This document shows positions 52,266 to 62,822 of a DNA stretch of 64,000 nucleotides, in pieces (the stretch's first letter is position 1; each line of letters begins with the position of its first letter). The position numbers were made by a program, and so were the translations under genes. The DNA is taken from positions 1-64,000 of the forward strand of contig NZ_NWTI01000008.1 of NCBI RefSeq assembly GCF_002531575.1. The letters run 5' to 3'. The notes under the pieces are model-generated. The model made no database searches and had not been told where the DNA came from. It saw only the letters and a list, made by a program, of their open reading frames with translations. The DNA is from Bradyrhizobium sp. Y36 (GTDB lineage Bacteria > Pseudomonadota > Alphaproteobacteria > Rhizobiales > Xanthobacteraceae).

Positions 52266-54038
52266 ATGCATCGCTACCGGTCACATACATGCGGCGCGCT
52301 CCGCGAGAGCAACATCGGCGAGACGGTCCGCCTGTCGGGCTGGGTCCATCGCGTTCGCGACCATGGCGGCGTGCTGTTCATCGATTTGCGCGACCATTAC
52401 GGCCTGACCCAGTGCGTGGTCGATCCGGACTCGCCGGCGTTTGCGCAGGCCGAGAAGCTGCGCTCGGAATTCGTGGTGCGGATGGACGGCAAGGCCCGCC
52501 GGCGTCCCGAAGGTACCGATAACAACGATCTGCCGACCGGCAAGGTCGAGGTCTATGTCAGCGAGATCGAGGTGCTGGGCCCGGCCGGCGATTTGCCGCT
52601 GCCGGTGTTCGGCGACCAGGAATACCCCGAAGACATCCGCCTGAAGTACCGCTTCCTCGACCTGCGCCGTGAGAAGCTGCACCAGAACATCATGACCCGT
52701 GTCGAGATCATCAAGTCGATGCGCCGGCGCATGGAGGGGCAGGGCTTCTTCGAGTTCAACACCCCGATCCTGACCGCGTCCTCGCCGGAAGGCGCGCGCG
52801 ACTTCCTGGTGCCCTCGCGCATCCATCCCGGCAAGTTCTACGCGCTGCCGCAGGCGCCGCAGCAGTACAAGCAGCTGCTGATGATGTCGGGCTTCGACCG
52901 CTACTTCCAGATCGCGCCCTGCTTCCGCGACGAGGACCCGCGCGCCGACCGTCTGCCCGGCGAGTTCTATCAGCTCGACGTCGAGATGAGCTTTGTCACG
53001 CAGGAAGACGTCTTCGCGGCGATGGAGCCCGTCATCACCGGCGTGTTCGAGGAGTTCGCCAAGGGCAAGCCGGTGAGCAAGAACTGGCGCCGCATCCCGT
53101 TCGCCGAGGCGCTGCGGAAGTACGGCAGCGACAAGCCGGATTTGCGTAACCCGATCGAGATGCAGGACGTCTCCGAGCACTTCCGCGGAAGCGGCTTCAA
53201 GGTGTTCGCGCGCATGCTCGAAGATCCCAAGAACCAGGTCTGGGCGATCCCGGCGCCGGGCGGCGGCAGCCGCGCGTTCTGCGACCGCATGAACTCGTGG
53301 GCGCAGGGAGAGGGCCAGCCCGGCCTCGGCTACATCATGTGGCGCGAGGGCGGCGAGGGCGCAGGCCCGCTCGCGAACAACATCGGGCCTGAACGCACCG
53401 CGGCGATCCGCGCACAGATCGGCACCAAGGAAGGCGACGCCGCCTTCTTCGTCGCCGGCGACCCCGACAAGTTCTGGAAGTTCTCGGGGCTCGCCCGCAA
53501 CAAGGTCGGCGAGGAATTGAACCTCACCGACAAGGAGCGGTTCGAGCTTGCCTGGATCGTCGACTTCCCTATGTACGAGTACAACGAGGACGACAAGAAG
53601 GTCGACTTCTCGCACAACCCGTTCTCGATGCCGCAAGGTGGCCTGGAGGCGCTGAAGGGCCAGGATCCGCTGACCATCAAGGCGTTCCAGTACGACATCA
53701 CCTGCAACGGCTACGAGATCGCCTCGGGCGGCATCCGCAACCACGTGCCGGAAGCCATGGTGAAGGCGTTCGAGATCGCGGGCTATGGCGAGCAGGAAGT
53801 GGTCGACCGCTTCGGCGGCATGTACCGCGCCTTCCAGTACGGCGCGCCGCCGCATGGCGGCATGGCCGCGGGCGTCGACCGCATCGTGATGCTGCTCTGC
53901 GGCACCACGAATCTGCGCGAGATCTCGCTGTTCCCGATGAACCAGCAGGCCATGGATCTGCTGATGGGCGCGCCGTCGGAAGCCACGACGAAGCAGCTCC
54001 GCGAGCTGCATGTGCGGGTGAACCTGCCGCAGAAGTGA
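52266..54038 (+). CDS. aspS: Aspartyl-tRNA synthetase
   Basis: The 590-residue class II synthetase has an N-terminal OB-fold anticodon domain ([19 protein letters not shown]), class II motif 2 ([11 protein letters not shown]) and motif 3 ([11 protein letters not shown]), and the bacterial insertion domain between them. Its length is that of bacterial AspRS. Alphaproteobacteria lacking AsnRS can use it as a non-discriminating enzyme, which I cannot judge here. ATG 52266 matches the family start; the long frame upstream is antisense to selO. Confidence 0.97.
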   Translation: MHRYRSHTCGALRESNIGETVRLSGWVHRVRDHGGVLFIDLRDHYGLTQCVVDPDSPAFAQAEKLRSEFVVRMDGKARRRPEGTDNNDLPTGKVEVYVSEIEVLGPAGDLPLPVFGDQEYPEDIRLKYRFLDLRREKLHQNIMTRVEIIKSMRRRMEGQGFFEFNTPILTASSPEGARDFLVPSRIHPGKFYALPQAPQQYKQLLMMSGFDRYFQIAPCFRDEDPRADRLPGEFYQLDVEMSFVTQEDVFAAMEPVITGVFEEFAKGKPVSKNWRRIPFAEALRKYGSDKPDLRNPIEMQDVSEHFRGSGFKVFARMLEDPKNQVWAIPAPGGGSRAFCDRMNSWAQGEGQPGLGYIMWREGGEGAGPLANNIGPERTAAIRAQIGTKEGDAAFFVAGDPDKFWKFSGLARNKVGEELNLTDKERFELAWIVDFPMYEYNEDDKKVDFSHNPFSMPQGGLEALKGQDPLTIKAFQYDITCNGYEIASGGIRNHVPEAMVKAFEIAGYGEQEVVDRFGGMYRAFQYGAPPHGGMAAGVDRIVMLLCGTTNLREISLFPMNQQAMDLLMGAPSEATTKQLRELHVRVNLPQK

Positions 54039-54128
54039 GGCTGCGCGATCAGTCTCGTGCCCCGGACGCAGCTCAGCACACAGTGATGCGCTGCTGAGCC
54101 GGGGCCTGATCGCGGTCAACTACCGGCC

Positions 54129-56096
54129 CTACAGCCCCGTCGATGCCTCGATTCGAAACTGCGCCAGTGCGCTCTCGGGGTCGGTTTGCGACAGCTGCAT
54201 CAATTGCATCAGCGACACCTTGGCGCGGGGCGTCAGCTTGACGGTCAGCGTCTGCCCTGACGTTTCGACGAAACCGGCAAGTGTGTCGACTGCCGTTCTC
54301 ATGTCGCCATTGGCCCCTGCAATCTTCTCGCCCTGCGCCCGGATCATCGCGACGATGGCGCTGCGGGCGGCGTCGCGGCTGACGTCCTGCATGCGCGCGA
54401 ACTGTGCCACGACGAGATCGACCACGCCGCTGTCGCGCAGCGAAAGCTCGAACGCGCCGGTCTCGACCTGGGCCGCCTGGCTCATCGCCTGCGCCGGGTC
54501 GGTCGTGAACAGGCCGCGCGGCACGTTGGCGAGCGCAAAGCGGGCCTGCGCCCTGGCGAGGTTGCCGAGATCGAGCGTCGCCGGCGCGAATGCGAAGGCG
54601 CCCGACGATTCCGTCCAGGCCGCGCCGAGATCGAGGTCGATCGCGAGCCTGTCCACGCCCGCCATGATCAGCGGCTGCAGCGCCGGATTGGCGGGATCGG
54701 TCGGCGTGACCATCTTCACGACCAGACTGGCCTTGCTCGGGATGGAGCCGACCAGCTGGCCCCAGTTCAGGCTGATCGTGTCGATCGTGAAGAGCTGCCG
54801 CGTGTTCTTGTAGGGCGAGACCACGCCCTTGATCTCGGCGCCTTCGAGCACCCGGAACAGGCCCAGCATCTGATCGGGCGAGGGCGGCTGCCCCGGGCTC
54901 TTGAGGCTTGCCGCCCAGCGCATCAGGTTGGCGGCACTGAAGGACTTCAGCGCGAAGCGCTCCATCTTGAGCTGGCCCTGCGGCATCGGCATGTCGAGGC
55001 CTTCCAGCGCAATCCTGTCCGGATCATATTTGATGGCGTTGAGCCGTCCCGTCCCTTGCGGCGTCTCGACCGTTTGCTTGCCGATCTCGGCCTTGCCGAT
55101 CTGAAAGCCCTCGAAGAAATCGGCGACCTTCGCGATCATGTCGCGCGACTGCGCCGGCGTCGGGATCGCGCCGTCGGCCGGCACCAGCGCGATGATCTCG
55201 GCCGGGCGGAATTTCGAGGGCCGGATCGCAATGTCGTCGAAGGTGAAACCGTCGACCTGCACGAGCACGCTCGGCGCCGTCGTCACCACATAGGAGTTGA
55301 CCGAGATGCGCCGATAGATCCTGTGAAGACCGTCGTCGCTCGATCCTTGCTGATCGAGCGCGGCCCGCACGGCAGTCGCGTCGAAATCGTAGGCGGCAAG
55401 ACCTGACATCTCACCGGTCATTTTCGCGGGCTTGCCCGGCTGGGCGAGGTCGATCGTAAAGGTGATGCGGTCCGTCTTCGCCGTTTCGATCTTGCCGCGG
55501 TCGACGTTCTGGACCGACAGGCCCGAATAGACGTAGTCGCCGCTGCCGGCAGTGCCGGGGCCTGCATCGACGTTGACCGTGACGGTCGGCACCGCGATCG
55601 AAGACGCCGAGACGGTTGCGTATTGCGCCAGCATGAAGCGGTACATATCGATGATCGAGCCGGACAGGGGCGTAGCATCTGCCCGGGTCGGGCCGGAAAA
55701 GTCGCGGGCGCTGACCTGCGGGATCTTGTAGTGCGCTTTCAGCTTCGCCCGCTCGTTGGACGTGAAGGCGACCTCGACCCCCGACACCTCAATGCCGTCG
55801 GCCGCGAAATGGGCTTCGTCCAGCTTGCGCACGCCGACGGCCTTGACCTTTGCGACCTTGACATTGGCGAGCTGCGGCTGGGCAGGCTCGACCGCGATGT
55901 CCTCGATCGTCAGCGTTCGGGTCGCAAACTCGAATTCGACCTTGCCATGGCTCGCCTTGCCGCCGCCTGAGCGCATCTGCTCGAATGCCGCCTCGACCTC
56001 AGATGAGGCCCGGTGCTGGACGTAGAGGTTGAAGCCGAACCATCCGCCCGCGCCGAGCACGAGAGTTGCGATCACGCCGATCAGGATGCGCTTCAT
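54129..56096 (-). CDS. Large envelope protein of unknown function
   Basis: The 655-residue protein begins with a hydrophobic segment (ILIGVIATLVLGAGGWFGF, residues 3-22) followed by a long, beta-rich periplasmic region without cysteines. I recognise no domain. A single N-terminal membrane anchor plus long beta-rich repeat resembles AsmA-like or DUF945-like envelope proteins, but the match is only in shape. The ATG at 56096 follows AGCTGGGA. Its end is convergent with aspS, and its start is divergent from maeB. Confidence 0.7.
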   Translation of the reverse strand: MKRILIGVIATLVLGAGGWFGFNLYVQHRASSEVEAAFEQMRSGGGKASHGKVEFEFATRTLTIEDIAVEPAQPQLANVKVAKVKAVGVRKLDEAHFAADGIEVSGVEVAFTSNERAKLKAHYKIPQVSARDFSGPTRADATPLSGSIIDMYRFMLAQYATVSASSIAVPTVTVNVDAGPGTAGSGDYVYSGLSVQNVDRGKIETAKTDRITFTIDLAQPGKPAKMTGEMSGLAAYDFDATAVRAALDQQGSSDDGLHRIYRRISVNSYVVTTAPSVLVQVDGFTFDDIAIRPSKFRPAEIIALVPADGAIPTPAQSRDMIAKVADFFEGFQIGKAEIGKQTVETPQGTGRLNAIKYDPDRIALEGLDMPMPQGQLKMERFALKSFSAANLMRWAASLKSPGQPPSPDQMLGLFRVLEGAEIKGVVSPYKNTRQLFTIDTISLNWGQLVGSIPSKASLVVKMVTPTDPANPALQPLIMAGVDRLAIDLDLGAAWTESSGAFAFAPATLDLGNLARAQARFALANVPRGLFTTDPAQAMSQAAQVETGAFELSLRDSGVVDLVVAQFARMQDVSRDAARSAIVAMIRAQGEKIAGANGDMRTAVDTLAGFVETSGQTLTVKLTPRAKVSLMQLMQLSQTDPESALAQFRIEASTGL

Positions 56097-56343
56097 TCCC
56101 AGCTCCAGTTGCCCGTTTTGCACCGCGCAACCTGCCATATTCGCGAAATGTCGCGCGGTCCAGGGAAAGCTATGGTTTTCAATTATTTGACCGCGCCCCC
56201 TGTTGATGAGGGCGCAATCCGATGTTGCCACCGGGGCGCCCGGCGTGCTTCATCCCGTTTCCATGACCCGGAAATTCGGTCCCCTTGGACAGCCCCTTTC
56301 GGATCGTGCATTTTGAGGCCGGTAACGCGAGGCGAGACACCGC

Positions 56344-58653
56344 ATGTCGTCCTATTCTGATGATCTCCACCAGGCGGCGCTCGCCTACCATCGTCTGCCG
56401 CGCCCTGGAAAGCTCGAGATCCAGGCAAGCAAGCCGCTTGCCAACCAGCGCGACCTTGCGCTGGCCTATTCGCCGGGCGTTGCCGCGGCCTGCACCGAGA
56501 TCGCCAAGAATCCGGCCGAAGCCGCCACGCTGACCACCCGCGCCAATCTGGTCGCCGTCGTCTCCAACGGTACCGCCGTGCTCGGCCTCGGCAATATCGG
56601 CCCGCTGGCCTCCAAGCCGGTGATGGAGGGCAAGGCCGTCCTGTTCAAGAAATTCGCCGGCATCGACGTGTTCGACATCGAGATCGCCGCCGACACCATC
56701 GAGCGCGTGGTCGAGACCGTGGCGGCGCTCGAGCCGACCTTCGGCGGCATCAATCTGGAAGACATCCGCGGGCCGGAATGTTTCGAGATCGAGGCGCAGC
56801 TGAAGGAGCGCATGAAGATCCCGGTCTTCCATGACGATCAGCACGGCACCGCCATCATCGTCGCCGCCGCCGTCACCAACGCCCTGCGGCTCAACGGCAA
56901 GAAGCTGTCCGACGTCAAGATCGTGGCGTCGGGGGCAGGGGCGGCCGCGATCGCGACGCTCAATCTGCTGGTGTCGATGGGCGCGCAGCGCAAGAACATC
57001 TGGGTCTGCGACATCGACGGCCTCGTGCATGAAGGCCGCAACACCACGATGGATCGCTGGAAGGCGGTCTATGCGCAGAAGACCGACAAGCGCACGCTCG
57101 GCGACGTCATCGGCGGCGCCGACATCTTCATCGGCCTCTCGGCGCCCGGCGTGCTCAAGCCCGAGATGGCCAAGGAGATGGGCGACAAGCCGCTGATCAT
57201 GGCGCTCGCCAACCCGACCCCGGAGATCATGCCGGAGGAGGCGCGCAAGGTGCGCCCCGACGCGATGATCTGCACCGGCCGCTCCGACTATCCGAACCAG
57301 GTCAACAACGTCCTCTGTTTCCCCTTCATCTTCCGCGGCGCGCTCGATGTCGGTGCCAGCGCCATCAACGAGGAGATGAAGCTCGCCGCCGTCGAGGCCA
57401 TCGCGCAGCTCGCGCGCGAGGCGCCCTCGGATGCGGTCGCGCAGGGCTTCGACACCGGCGAGACGCAGGGCTTCGGCCCGGGCTCGCTGATCCCGAGCCC
57501 GTTCGACCCGCGCCTGATCCTGCGCATATCGCCGGCCGTCGCCAAGGCGGCGATGGAGTCCGGCGTCGCGACGCGGCCCATCACCAATTTCGACGAATAC
57601 ACCGCGCTGCTCGAACGCTTCGCCTTCCGCTCCGGCCTCGTCATGAAGCCGATGTTCGCCAAGGCCAAGACTCAGCCAGTGCGCGTGATCTACGCCGAGG
57701 GCGAGGACGAGCGCGTGCTGCGCGCGACGCAAGTGGTGCTGGAGGAGAATTTGGCGCGGCCGATCCTGGTCGGACGTCCGTCGGTCGTGGAGGCGCGCAT
57801 CAAGCGCTTCGGCCTCTCGATCCGTGCCGGCAAGGATTTCGACCTCGTCAATCCCGAGGACGATCCACGCTACCGCTCCTACGTGCAGTCCTATGTCGAG
57901 GTTGCCGGCCGCCGCGGCGTGACGCCGGACGCGGCGCGCACCGTGGTGCGCACCAACAACACGGTGATCGCCGCGCTCGCGGTGACGCGCGGCGAGGCGG
58001 ACGCCATGCTCTGCGGCGTCGAAGGCCGCTACATGAGCCATCTGCGCCATGTCCGCGAGATCGTCGGCTTCTCGCCCGGGATCAGCGACTACGCGGCGCT
58101 GGCGCTGCTGATCACCAGCAAGGGCGCCTTCTTCATCGCCGACACGCAAGTTCGTCCCAATCCGAGCGCGGAGGAGCTCGCCGAGATCGCGTCCCTCGCC
58201 GCGGTCCACGTCCAGCGCTTCAACATCAAGCCGAAGATCGCCTTCATCTCGCATTCGGATTTCGGCAGCTACGACACCGACTCCTCGCGCAAGATGCGGC
58301 TGGCGACCCAACTGCTAAAGGACAAGCATCCGGAGATCGAGGCGGACGGCGAGATGCAGGGCGACACGGCGCTCTCCGCCGCTGCGCGAAAAATGGTGCT
58401 GCCGCATTCCAAGCTGGAGGGCGAGGCCAACATCCTGATCATGCCGACGCTGGACACTGCCAACGTCGCCTATCAGATGATCAAGTCGCTCGCGGACGCG
58501 CTTCCCGTCGGCCCGATCCTGATCGGCCCGGCGCGCACCGCTCACATCCTCACGCCCTCGGTGACGGCGCGCGGCATCCTCAACATGACGGCGGTGGCCG
58601 TCGTCGAAGCGCAGGAGCGCGCGGCCCGGCAACAGCCGACGCTGTTTACGTAA
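56344..58653 (+). CDS. maeB: NADP-dependent malic enzyme, MaeB type
   Basis: The 769-residue protein fuses a malic-enzyme domain (about 1-430) to a phosphotransacetylase-like domain (about 430-765), the MaeB architecture of proteobacteria. The first domain has [22 protein letters not shown] and the dinucleotide-binding [13 protein letters not shown] (about 198-208). The second has a PTA-like [20 protein letters not shown]. The reaction is malate to pyruvate plus CO2. The second domain is usually regulatory (acetyl-CoA) rather than catalytic. Confidence 0.96.
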   Translation: MSSYSDDLHQAALAYHRLPRPGKLEIQASKPLANQRDLALAYSPGVAAACTEIAKNPAEAATLTTRANLVAVVSNGTAVLGLGNIGPLASKPVMEGKAVLFKKFAGIDVFDIEIAADTIERVVETVAALEPTFGGINLEDIRGPECFEIEAQLKERMKIPVFHDDQHGTAIIVAAAVTNALRLNGKKLSDVKIVASGAGAAAIATLNLLVSMGAQRKNIWVCDIDGLVHEGRNTTMDRWKAVYAQKTDKRTLGDVIGGADIFIGLSAPGVLKPEMAKEMGDKPLIMALANPTPEIMPEEARKVRPDAMICTGRSDYPNQVNNVLCFPFIFRGALDVGASAINEEMKLAAVEAIAQLAREAPSDAVAQGFDTGETQGFGPGSLIPSPFDPRLILRISPAVAKAAMESGVATRPITNFDEYTALLERFAFRSGLVMKPMFAKAKTQPVRVIYAEGEDERVLRATQVVLEENLARPILVGRPSVVEARIKRFGLSIRAGKDFDLVNPEDDPRYRSYVQSYVEVAGRRGVTPDAARTVVRTNNTVIAALAVTRGEADAMLCGVEGRYMSHLRHVREIVGFSPGISDYAALALLITSKGAFFIADTQVRPNPSAEELAEIASLAAVHVQRFNIKPKIAFISHSDFGSYDTDSSRKMRLATQLLKDKHPEIEADGEMQGDTALSAAARKMVLPHSKLEGEANILIMPTLDTANVAYQMIKSLADALPVGPILIGPARTAHILTPSVTARGILNMTAVAVVEAQERAARQQPTLFT

Positions 58654-58668
58654 GCGACGGGCGGCTCT

Positions 58669-58820
58669 TCCCTCTCTCCTCGCGGGAGAGGGCGTCTCGC
58701 CGCATGGCGGCGAAACGGGTGAGGGTCTCTCTCCGCGAGTCCCATTCTGATTTGAGCGTGTGGAGAGAGACCCCTCATCCGGAGCTTCGCGCCACCTTTT
58801 CCCGCGAGGCGAGAAGGGGC
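58669..58820. repeat. Palindromic intergenic repeat
   Basis: CCCTCTCTCCTCGCGGGAGAGGG starts the element, and GGTGAGGGTCTCTCTCC near 58717-58733 pairs with GGAGAGAGACCCCTCATCC near 58762-58780. CCCGCGAGGCGAGAAGGG closes it. It is a long imperfect palindrome in the 290-base gap between maeB and the DoxX gene. I associate this repeat with alphaproteobacterial genomes from memory. The region holds no gene. Confidence 0.6.
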
Positions 58821-58943
58821 CACCGTCTCCGCCGCCTCCTTTGAATTACTTTCAGTTCTCCATTTCCCCGTTTGTAAACCGGCCCGCGACTCTCCATAAT
58901 CCGCCGGCGCGTTCCGTGCTTAGTGCTTGCCAAGAGGCCGATC

Positions 58944-59396
58944 ATGCCAGCGTTCGTGACTTTCGGGCGGATCCTGTTCGCCGTGCTGTTCATCTACACG
59001 GGCGCGACCAAGCTCTTTGCCATCCAGGCGACGGCCGACTTCATCGCCACCAAGGTCGCGGTGCCCGATGTCGTCGCGCCTTATGCCAAGCAAATCGAGA
59101 CGGCCACCGCTATGACCACGCCGCAGCTGCTGGCGATCGCGGTCGGCGGGCTCGAGATCATCGCAGGCCTGATGATCGCGCTGAATTTCGGCGCAAGGTT
59201 CTTCGCGATGCTGATGATCATCTACGTCGCGGTCGCGACGGTGCTGTTCGACGATTTCTGGAACCAGGCGCCGCCCGAGAACGCGAAGATGGTGGTCGAC
59301 GCGCTGAAGAACCTCTCGATCATGGGTGCCTTGTTCATGATCATGGGATACGGCCGCACCACGCGCCCGGCCGAAGCGGCGTACGGCGACGTGTAG
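58944..59396 (+). CDS. DoxX-family membrane protein
   Basis: The 150-residue protein has four membrane helices and the DoxX/TQO-like start FVTFGRILFAVLFIYTGATK, with a second helix region GGLEIIAGLMIALNFGARFF. DoxX proteins occur in quinone-linked thiosulfate oxidation and in membrane redox stress systems, but most members are uncharacterised. I chose ATG 58944, since the frame upstream starts in the repeat region. It is not in an obvious operon. Confidence 0.85.
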   Translation: MPAFVTFGRILFAVLFIYTGATKLFAIQATADFIATKVAVPDVVAPYAKQIETATAMTTPQLLAIAVGGLEIIAGLMIALNFGARFFAMLMIIYVAVATVLFDDFWNQAPPENAKMVVDALKNLSIMGALFMIMGYGRTTRPAEAAYGDV

Positions 59397-59645
59397 GACT
59401 CTGCGCGAGGCGTGACCTTCATGTAGTCACGTGCAAGATGAGTCGCGCGGGAGCGCGGGGCGAACCAGATGATCGCCGCGTGAACCTTCATTCACACATT
59501 ATGGCTTCGAGACCACAGGGCTCCGTAAAACCGCAGCCGCTATGAGCTGCTTGCGCCTGTCCGCTTGTGAACCCGTACCGGCGCGGAATATGACCGGTCG
59601 TCCGGTTGCATGTGGGCGGCGGTGCGGGGCTATAGGGAGCGGGAC

Positions 59646-61067
59646 TTGGTTCATTCGAAGCGACGGGCGGCGCGTACTCTCAAAATTCTCGGTGCAGCGC
59701 ATGTCGCCGCCTTTGCAGCAACGGCCGTCCATGCCGCCGATTTGCCCGTGAAGGCGCGGCCCCTCGCGGCGCCGGTCGCCAACTGGACCCAATTCTATGT
59801 CGGCGGCGGACTGGGTTTCGATTTCTCGACCGGCCGCTCGCGCCTGGCGCCGGTTGGCGGTGGCCCCGACCTGTTCACGCTCGACGGCCTGCAAGGCGCC
59901 GATCTCGGACTGTCCGCCTTCGCCGGATTTGACGTGCAGGTCGCGCCGCGCGTCGTGGTCGGCGGCTTCGTCGATTACGACTGGTCGCGCCAGCGCACGA
60001 CGGCCAGTGCGTCGAGCCCGCTCTTCTTCGGGCAGAGCCTGAGCGCCACGCTGCCGTCGCTGGACCAGAGCTGGACCATCGGCGGTCGTGCCGGATTTCT
60101 GGTAACGCCCGATATCCTGCTCTACGGCCTCGCCGGCTACAGCGAGACGCGGATCAACAACTGGAATCTGAACTACGTCATCTTCGGCGGTCCCTCGTTC
60201 ACGGTGCAGGAGCCTGCACTGACGTCGCACGGCTATACGGTCGGCGCAGGCGCCGAATATCGCCTCGCCAACAACGTCTCGCTGCGCGGCGAATACCGCT
60301 ATGTCGCGCTTGGCCAACATACGACGGTGGATCCGCTTGGCGCGGTCTGGACCACCGACCTGTCCCAGCATGTGGTCAGTATCGGCGCGGCCTATCGCTT
60401 CGGCCAGTTCGGCGGCCCTGCGACCGCAGCGGCGGCGCCGGCGTTGAATCCGACCTGGACAGGCGTCTATGTCGGCGCAGGCATCGGCGGCGATGTCATC
60501 ACGCCCCATGTCGCCGGCACCTTCGCCGGCGTGCTGGACCTCAATGCGTCCGGTCTCGGCGGCGCCGATGTCGGCGGCACCTTCACACTCGGTTACGATC
60601 GCCAGGTCGCGCCGAAATGGGTCATCGGCGCATTCGGCCTGATCGATGCCGGGACCAACGGCGGCGCCAAAATCAAGGCCTCGGCCGCAGGAGCCGGTGC
60701 CGAGATCTCGTCGGATCTTGCTGCGGTGAAGTGGGGATGGACCGTCGGCGGACGCGTCGGCTATCTCGTCTCGCCGGAGACGATGGTCTATCTGCTCGGT
60801 GGCTACAGCGGAACGACGGCGCAGTCGATCTCGTACAATTTCCTCGGCTTTCCCGGCACCGCGCCGACGCGGGAATATCACGGCGCGACGTTCGGTGGCG
60901 GCTTCGAGCGCTTCTTCACCGACAGCATCTCCGCCCGTGCGGAATATCGCGTGACGCATCTGGGGACGAGAGACGATCTGGCATCCGATTCGATGACCAG
61001 CTTGAGCGCGGGCGGCACCGTGCACACGCTGCGCGGCGTGCTGGCCTATCATTTGCCCGCGCCGTAG
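59646..61067 (+). CDS. Outer-membrane protein with two tandem beta-barrel modules
   Basis: The 473-residue precursor has a signal peptide (cut near AVHAAD) and two related barrel modules. Module 1 is at about residues 46-255 (NWTQFYVGGGLGFDF to GAAYRFGQF) and module 2 at about 268-473 (WTGVYVGAGIGGDV to LRGVLAYHL). Each resembles an eight-strand Omp25/Omp31-type barrel, and both contain an alike strand set (QVAPRVVVGGFVDYDW and QVAPKWVIGAFGLIDA). The start is ambiguous: TTG 59646 with GGGAG upstream, or ATG 59610 without one. Confidence 0.75.
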   Translation: MVHSKRRAARTLKILGAAHVAAFAATAVHAADLPVKARPLAAPVANWTQFYVGGGLGFDFSTGRSRLAPVGGGPDLFTLDGLQGADLGLSAFAGFDVQVAPRVVVGGFVDYDWSRQRTTASASSPLFFGQSLSATLPSLDQSWTIGGRAGFLVTPDILLYGLAGYSETRINNWNLNYVIFGGPSFTVQEPALTSHGYTVGAGAEYRLANNVSLRGEYRYVALGQHTTVDPLGAVWTTDLSQHVVSIGAAYRFGQFGGPATAAAAPALNPTWTGVYVGAGIGGDVITPHVAGTFAGVLDLNASGLGGADVGGTFTLGYDRQVAPKWVIGAFGLIDAGTNGGAKIKASAAGAGAEISSDLAAVKWGWTVGGRVGYLVSPETMVYLLGGYSGTTAQSISYNFLGFPGTAPTREYHGATFGGGFERFFTDSISARAEYRVTHLGTRDDLASDSMTSLSAGGTVHTLRGVLAYHLPAP

Positions 61068-61073
61068 CGTGGA

Positions 61074-61625
61074 TCAGCTTCGGCGCCACGGGGTGACGGT
61101 CACGCCATGCGTCGCGTCCAGCAGATAGGGCGCGCCGGGCTTCATTCCATGGGATGTCAGCACCTGTTGCGGGGGCTGCGCCGGCACGCCGACGAAACAG
61201 CCTTCGCCGCCGGGCAGGCGCACATGCGGCGCTTCCGACAGCCAGAACGTGTCGTAGCTGTCCATGAAGATCTCGAACACGGCGGGGCCGCCGATGATGG
61301 CGACCATGCCGGAGGCGACGTCGGCAAACGCGCAGGCCTCCTCGAAGCTCGCATGGTCCGGATTCCACAGCGTCGCGTTCGGCATCTCGGGATCGACGGT
61401 GAGCGCCTCGATCTTGCGGGTGAGGATCAGCCGCTTGCGCTGCGGCGAGTTCGTCTGCTGTTCGTGCGAGTTGCGGCCGTGCACGATCAGCGCGGCGCGA
61501 TCGAGCGCCTGCTCGAAGAACAGCTTGTCGCCCTCGAACTTCAGGCTGTCTGGCATGACGTGGCCGGCGTCGGCAAGCATGCCGTCCGCCGAGACGATGA
61601 CGTAGCCTTCAATGCGGAAAGACAA
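61074..61625 (-). CDS. Dihydrofolate reductase / RibD C-terminal domain protein
   Basis: The 183-residue protein has the DHFR/RibD-C fold with an N-terminal YVIVSADGMLADAGH strand and the nucleotide-binding AIIGGPAVFEIFMDSYDTFW. It looks like a stand-alone reductase of unknown substrate, not the essential FolA. The start is TTG 61625, seven bases after the polysaccharide deacetylase stop, which implies translational coupling. No other start exists in this frame nearby. Confidence 0.72.
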   Translation of the reverse strand: MSFRIEGYVIVSADGMLADAGHVMPDSLKFEGDKLFFEQALDRAALIVHGRNSHEQQTNSPQRKRLILTRKIEALTVDPEMPNATLWNPDHASFEEACAFADVASGMVAIIGGPAVFEIFMDSYDTFWLSEAPHVRLPGGEGCFVGVPAQPPQQVLTSHGMKPGAPYLLDATHGVTVTPWRRS

Positions 61626-61632
61626 TGGCCGG

Positions 61633-62655
61633 CTATTCGTTGACCGTCGTGACGACGCTGTTGACCGGGCGCTGGCTCACCGTCGGCAGCTTGATGTCCT
61701 TGCCCAGCTCCTGGTCGTACTCCGGCAACGAGGACGCCGGGAATTTGGCGCGCATCGCCACCACCTTGTAGCCGCCGGCCTTCAGGCGCTTGAGCAACTC
61801 GGGCAGGGCCTCGGCCGTGTGCTTCTGGAAGTCGTGCATCAGGATGATGCCCTTGCCCTTGGTATCGAGCTTCTTCATCACGGTCTCGATGATCTTCTCG
61901 GGCTTGGAGGCCTTGAAGTCGAAGGAGTCGATGTCGCAGGAGAAGATCGCAGTGTTGCGGTTGCCGAGATAGGTGACCATCTCCGGCGGATGCTGCAGCG
62001 CCGGGAAGCGGAAGAACGGCGAGGGCGAGATACCGCCGAGCGCCCACTTCACCGCGGACAGGCCCTTCTCGATCTCTTCCTTGCGCTGCGCCTCGGTCAG
62101 CTTCTTGTTGTTGAGGTTGGCGTGCGACCAGGTGTGGGTGCCCACGGTGTGGCCGGCCGCATAGACCTGCTTCAGGATCTCCGGCTCGTAGGTCGCGTGC
62201 TTGCCGATCGAGAAGAAGATTCCGGTGGTGCATTCATCGGCGAGCGCCTTCAGCACCGCGGGCGTGTTCTTCGGCCAGGGGCCGTCGTCGAAGGTCAGCA
62301 CGACCTCCTTGTCGCGCAGGAAATCGAGCTCCTTGAAATGCTCGAAGCCGAAGCCGGGACCGCCCGTGGTATCGATCTCGACGGTACGGGCAACGCCGAG
62401 CGCGCCCGGCGTGTTGCAGGCGGCGCGCGCCGGCTGTGGCGCCTGTTGCGGCGGGGGCGGATTGACGAAGCCTGCAGGCGCGGCGGCTGCCGCGGGAGCG
62501 GCTGCAGGAGTTGCAGCCGGCGTTGTGGCGGCCGGCGTCGCCGCCGGTGCGGCTTGCGTCGCGGCTGCGGGCTTCGCCGGAGTCTGCGACCATGCTGCGC
62601 CGGTCATTGCAACCGACATCGCGCTTGCCAAAATCAGTCCTGCCGCCACACGCAT
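61633..62655 (-). CDS. Exported polysaccharide deacetylase (NodB domain)
   Basis: The 340-residue precursor has a signal peptide (cut near AAWSQT), an Ala/Pro-rich spacer (about residues 25-65) and a NodB-type CE4 deacetylase domain. The metal-binding motifs are LTFDDGPW (Asp-Asp) near residue 121 and HTVGTHTWSH (His-x3-His) near 170. It removes acetyl groups from N-acetylglucosamine-type polymers, here most probably peptidoglycan or another periplasmic glycan. ATG 62655 has GAGGA upstream. A DHFR-like gene follows in the same unit. Confidence 0.93.
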   Translation of the reverse strand: MRVAAGLILASAMSVAMTGAAWSQTPAKPAAATQAAPAATPAATTPAATPAAAPAAAAAPAGFVNPPPPQQAPQPARAACNTPGALGVARTVEIDTTGGPGFGFEHFKELDFLRDKEVVLTFDDGPWPKNTPAVLKALADECTTGIFFSIGKHATYEPEILKQVYAAGHTVGTHTWSHANLNNKKLTEAQRKEEIEKGLSAVKWALGGISPSPFFRFPALQHPPEMVTYLGNRNTAIFSCDIDSFDFKASKPEKIIETVMKKLDTKGKGIILMHDFQKHTAEALPELLKRLKAGGYKVVAMRAKFPASSLPEYDQELGKDIKLPTVSQRPVNSVVTTVNE

Positions 62656-62822
62656 GGTGTTGTCCTCGAGATTGATCCCGTTGTTCCGCCGCGGCTTTTC
62701 GCCTCCGGCCAAACCGTCCTGCCCCAAACGATCCTAGCCTAGATGGTGGGCCATCGCCATTGCAACGGCTGTTTGGCACCTCGCCACAATTGTGCCCAGC
62801 CCGATGGGGCGGCATGTGAGCG

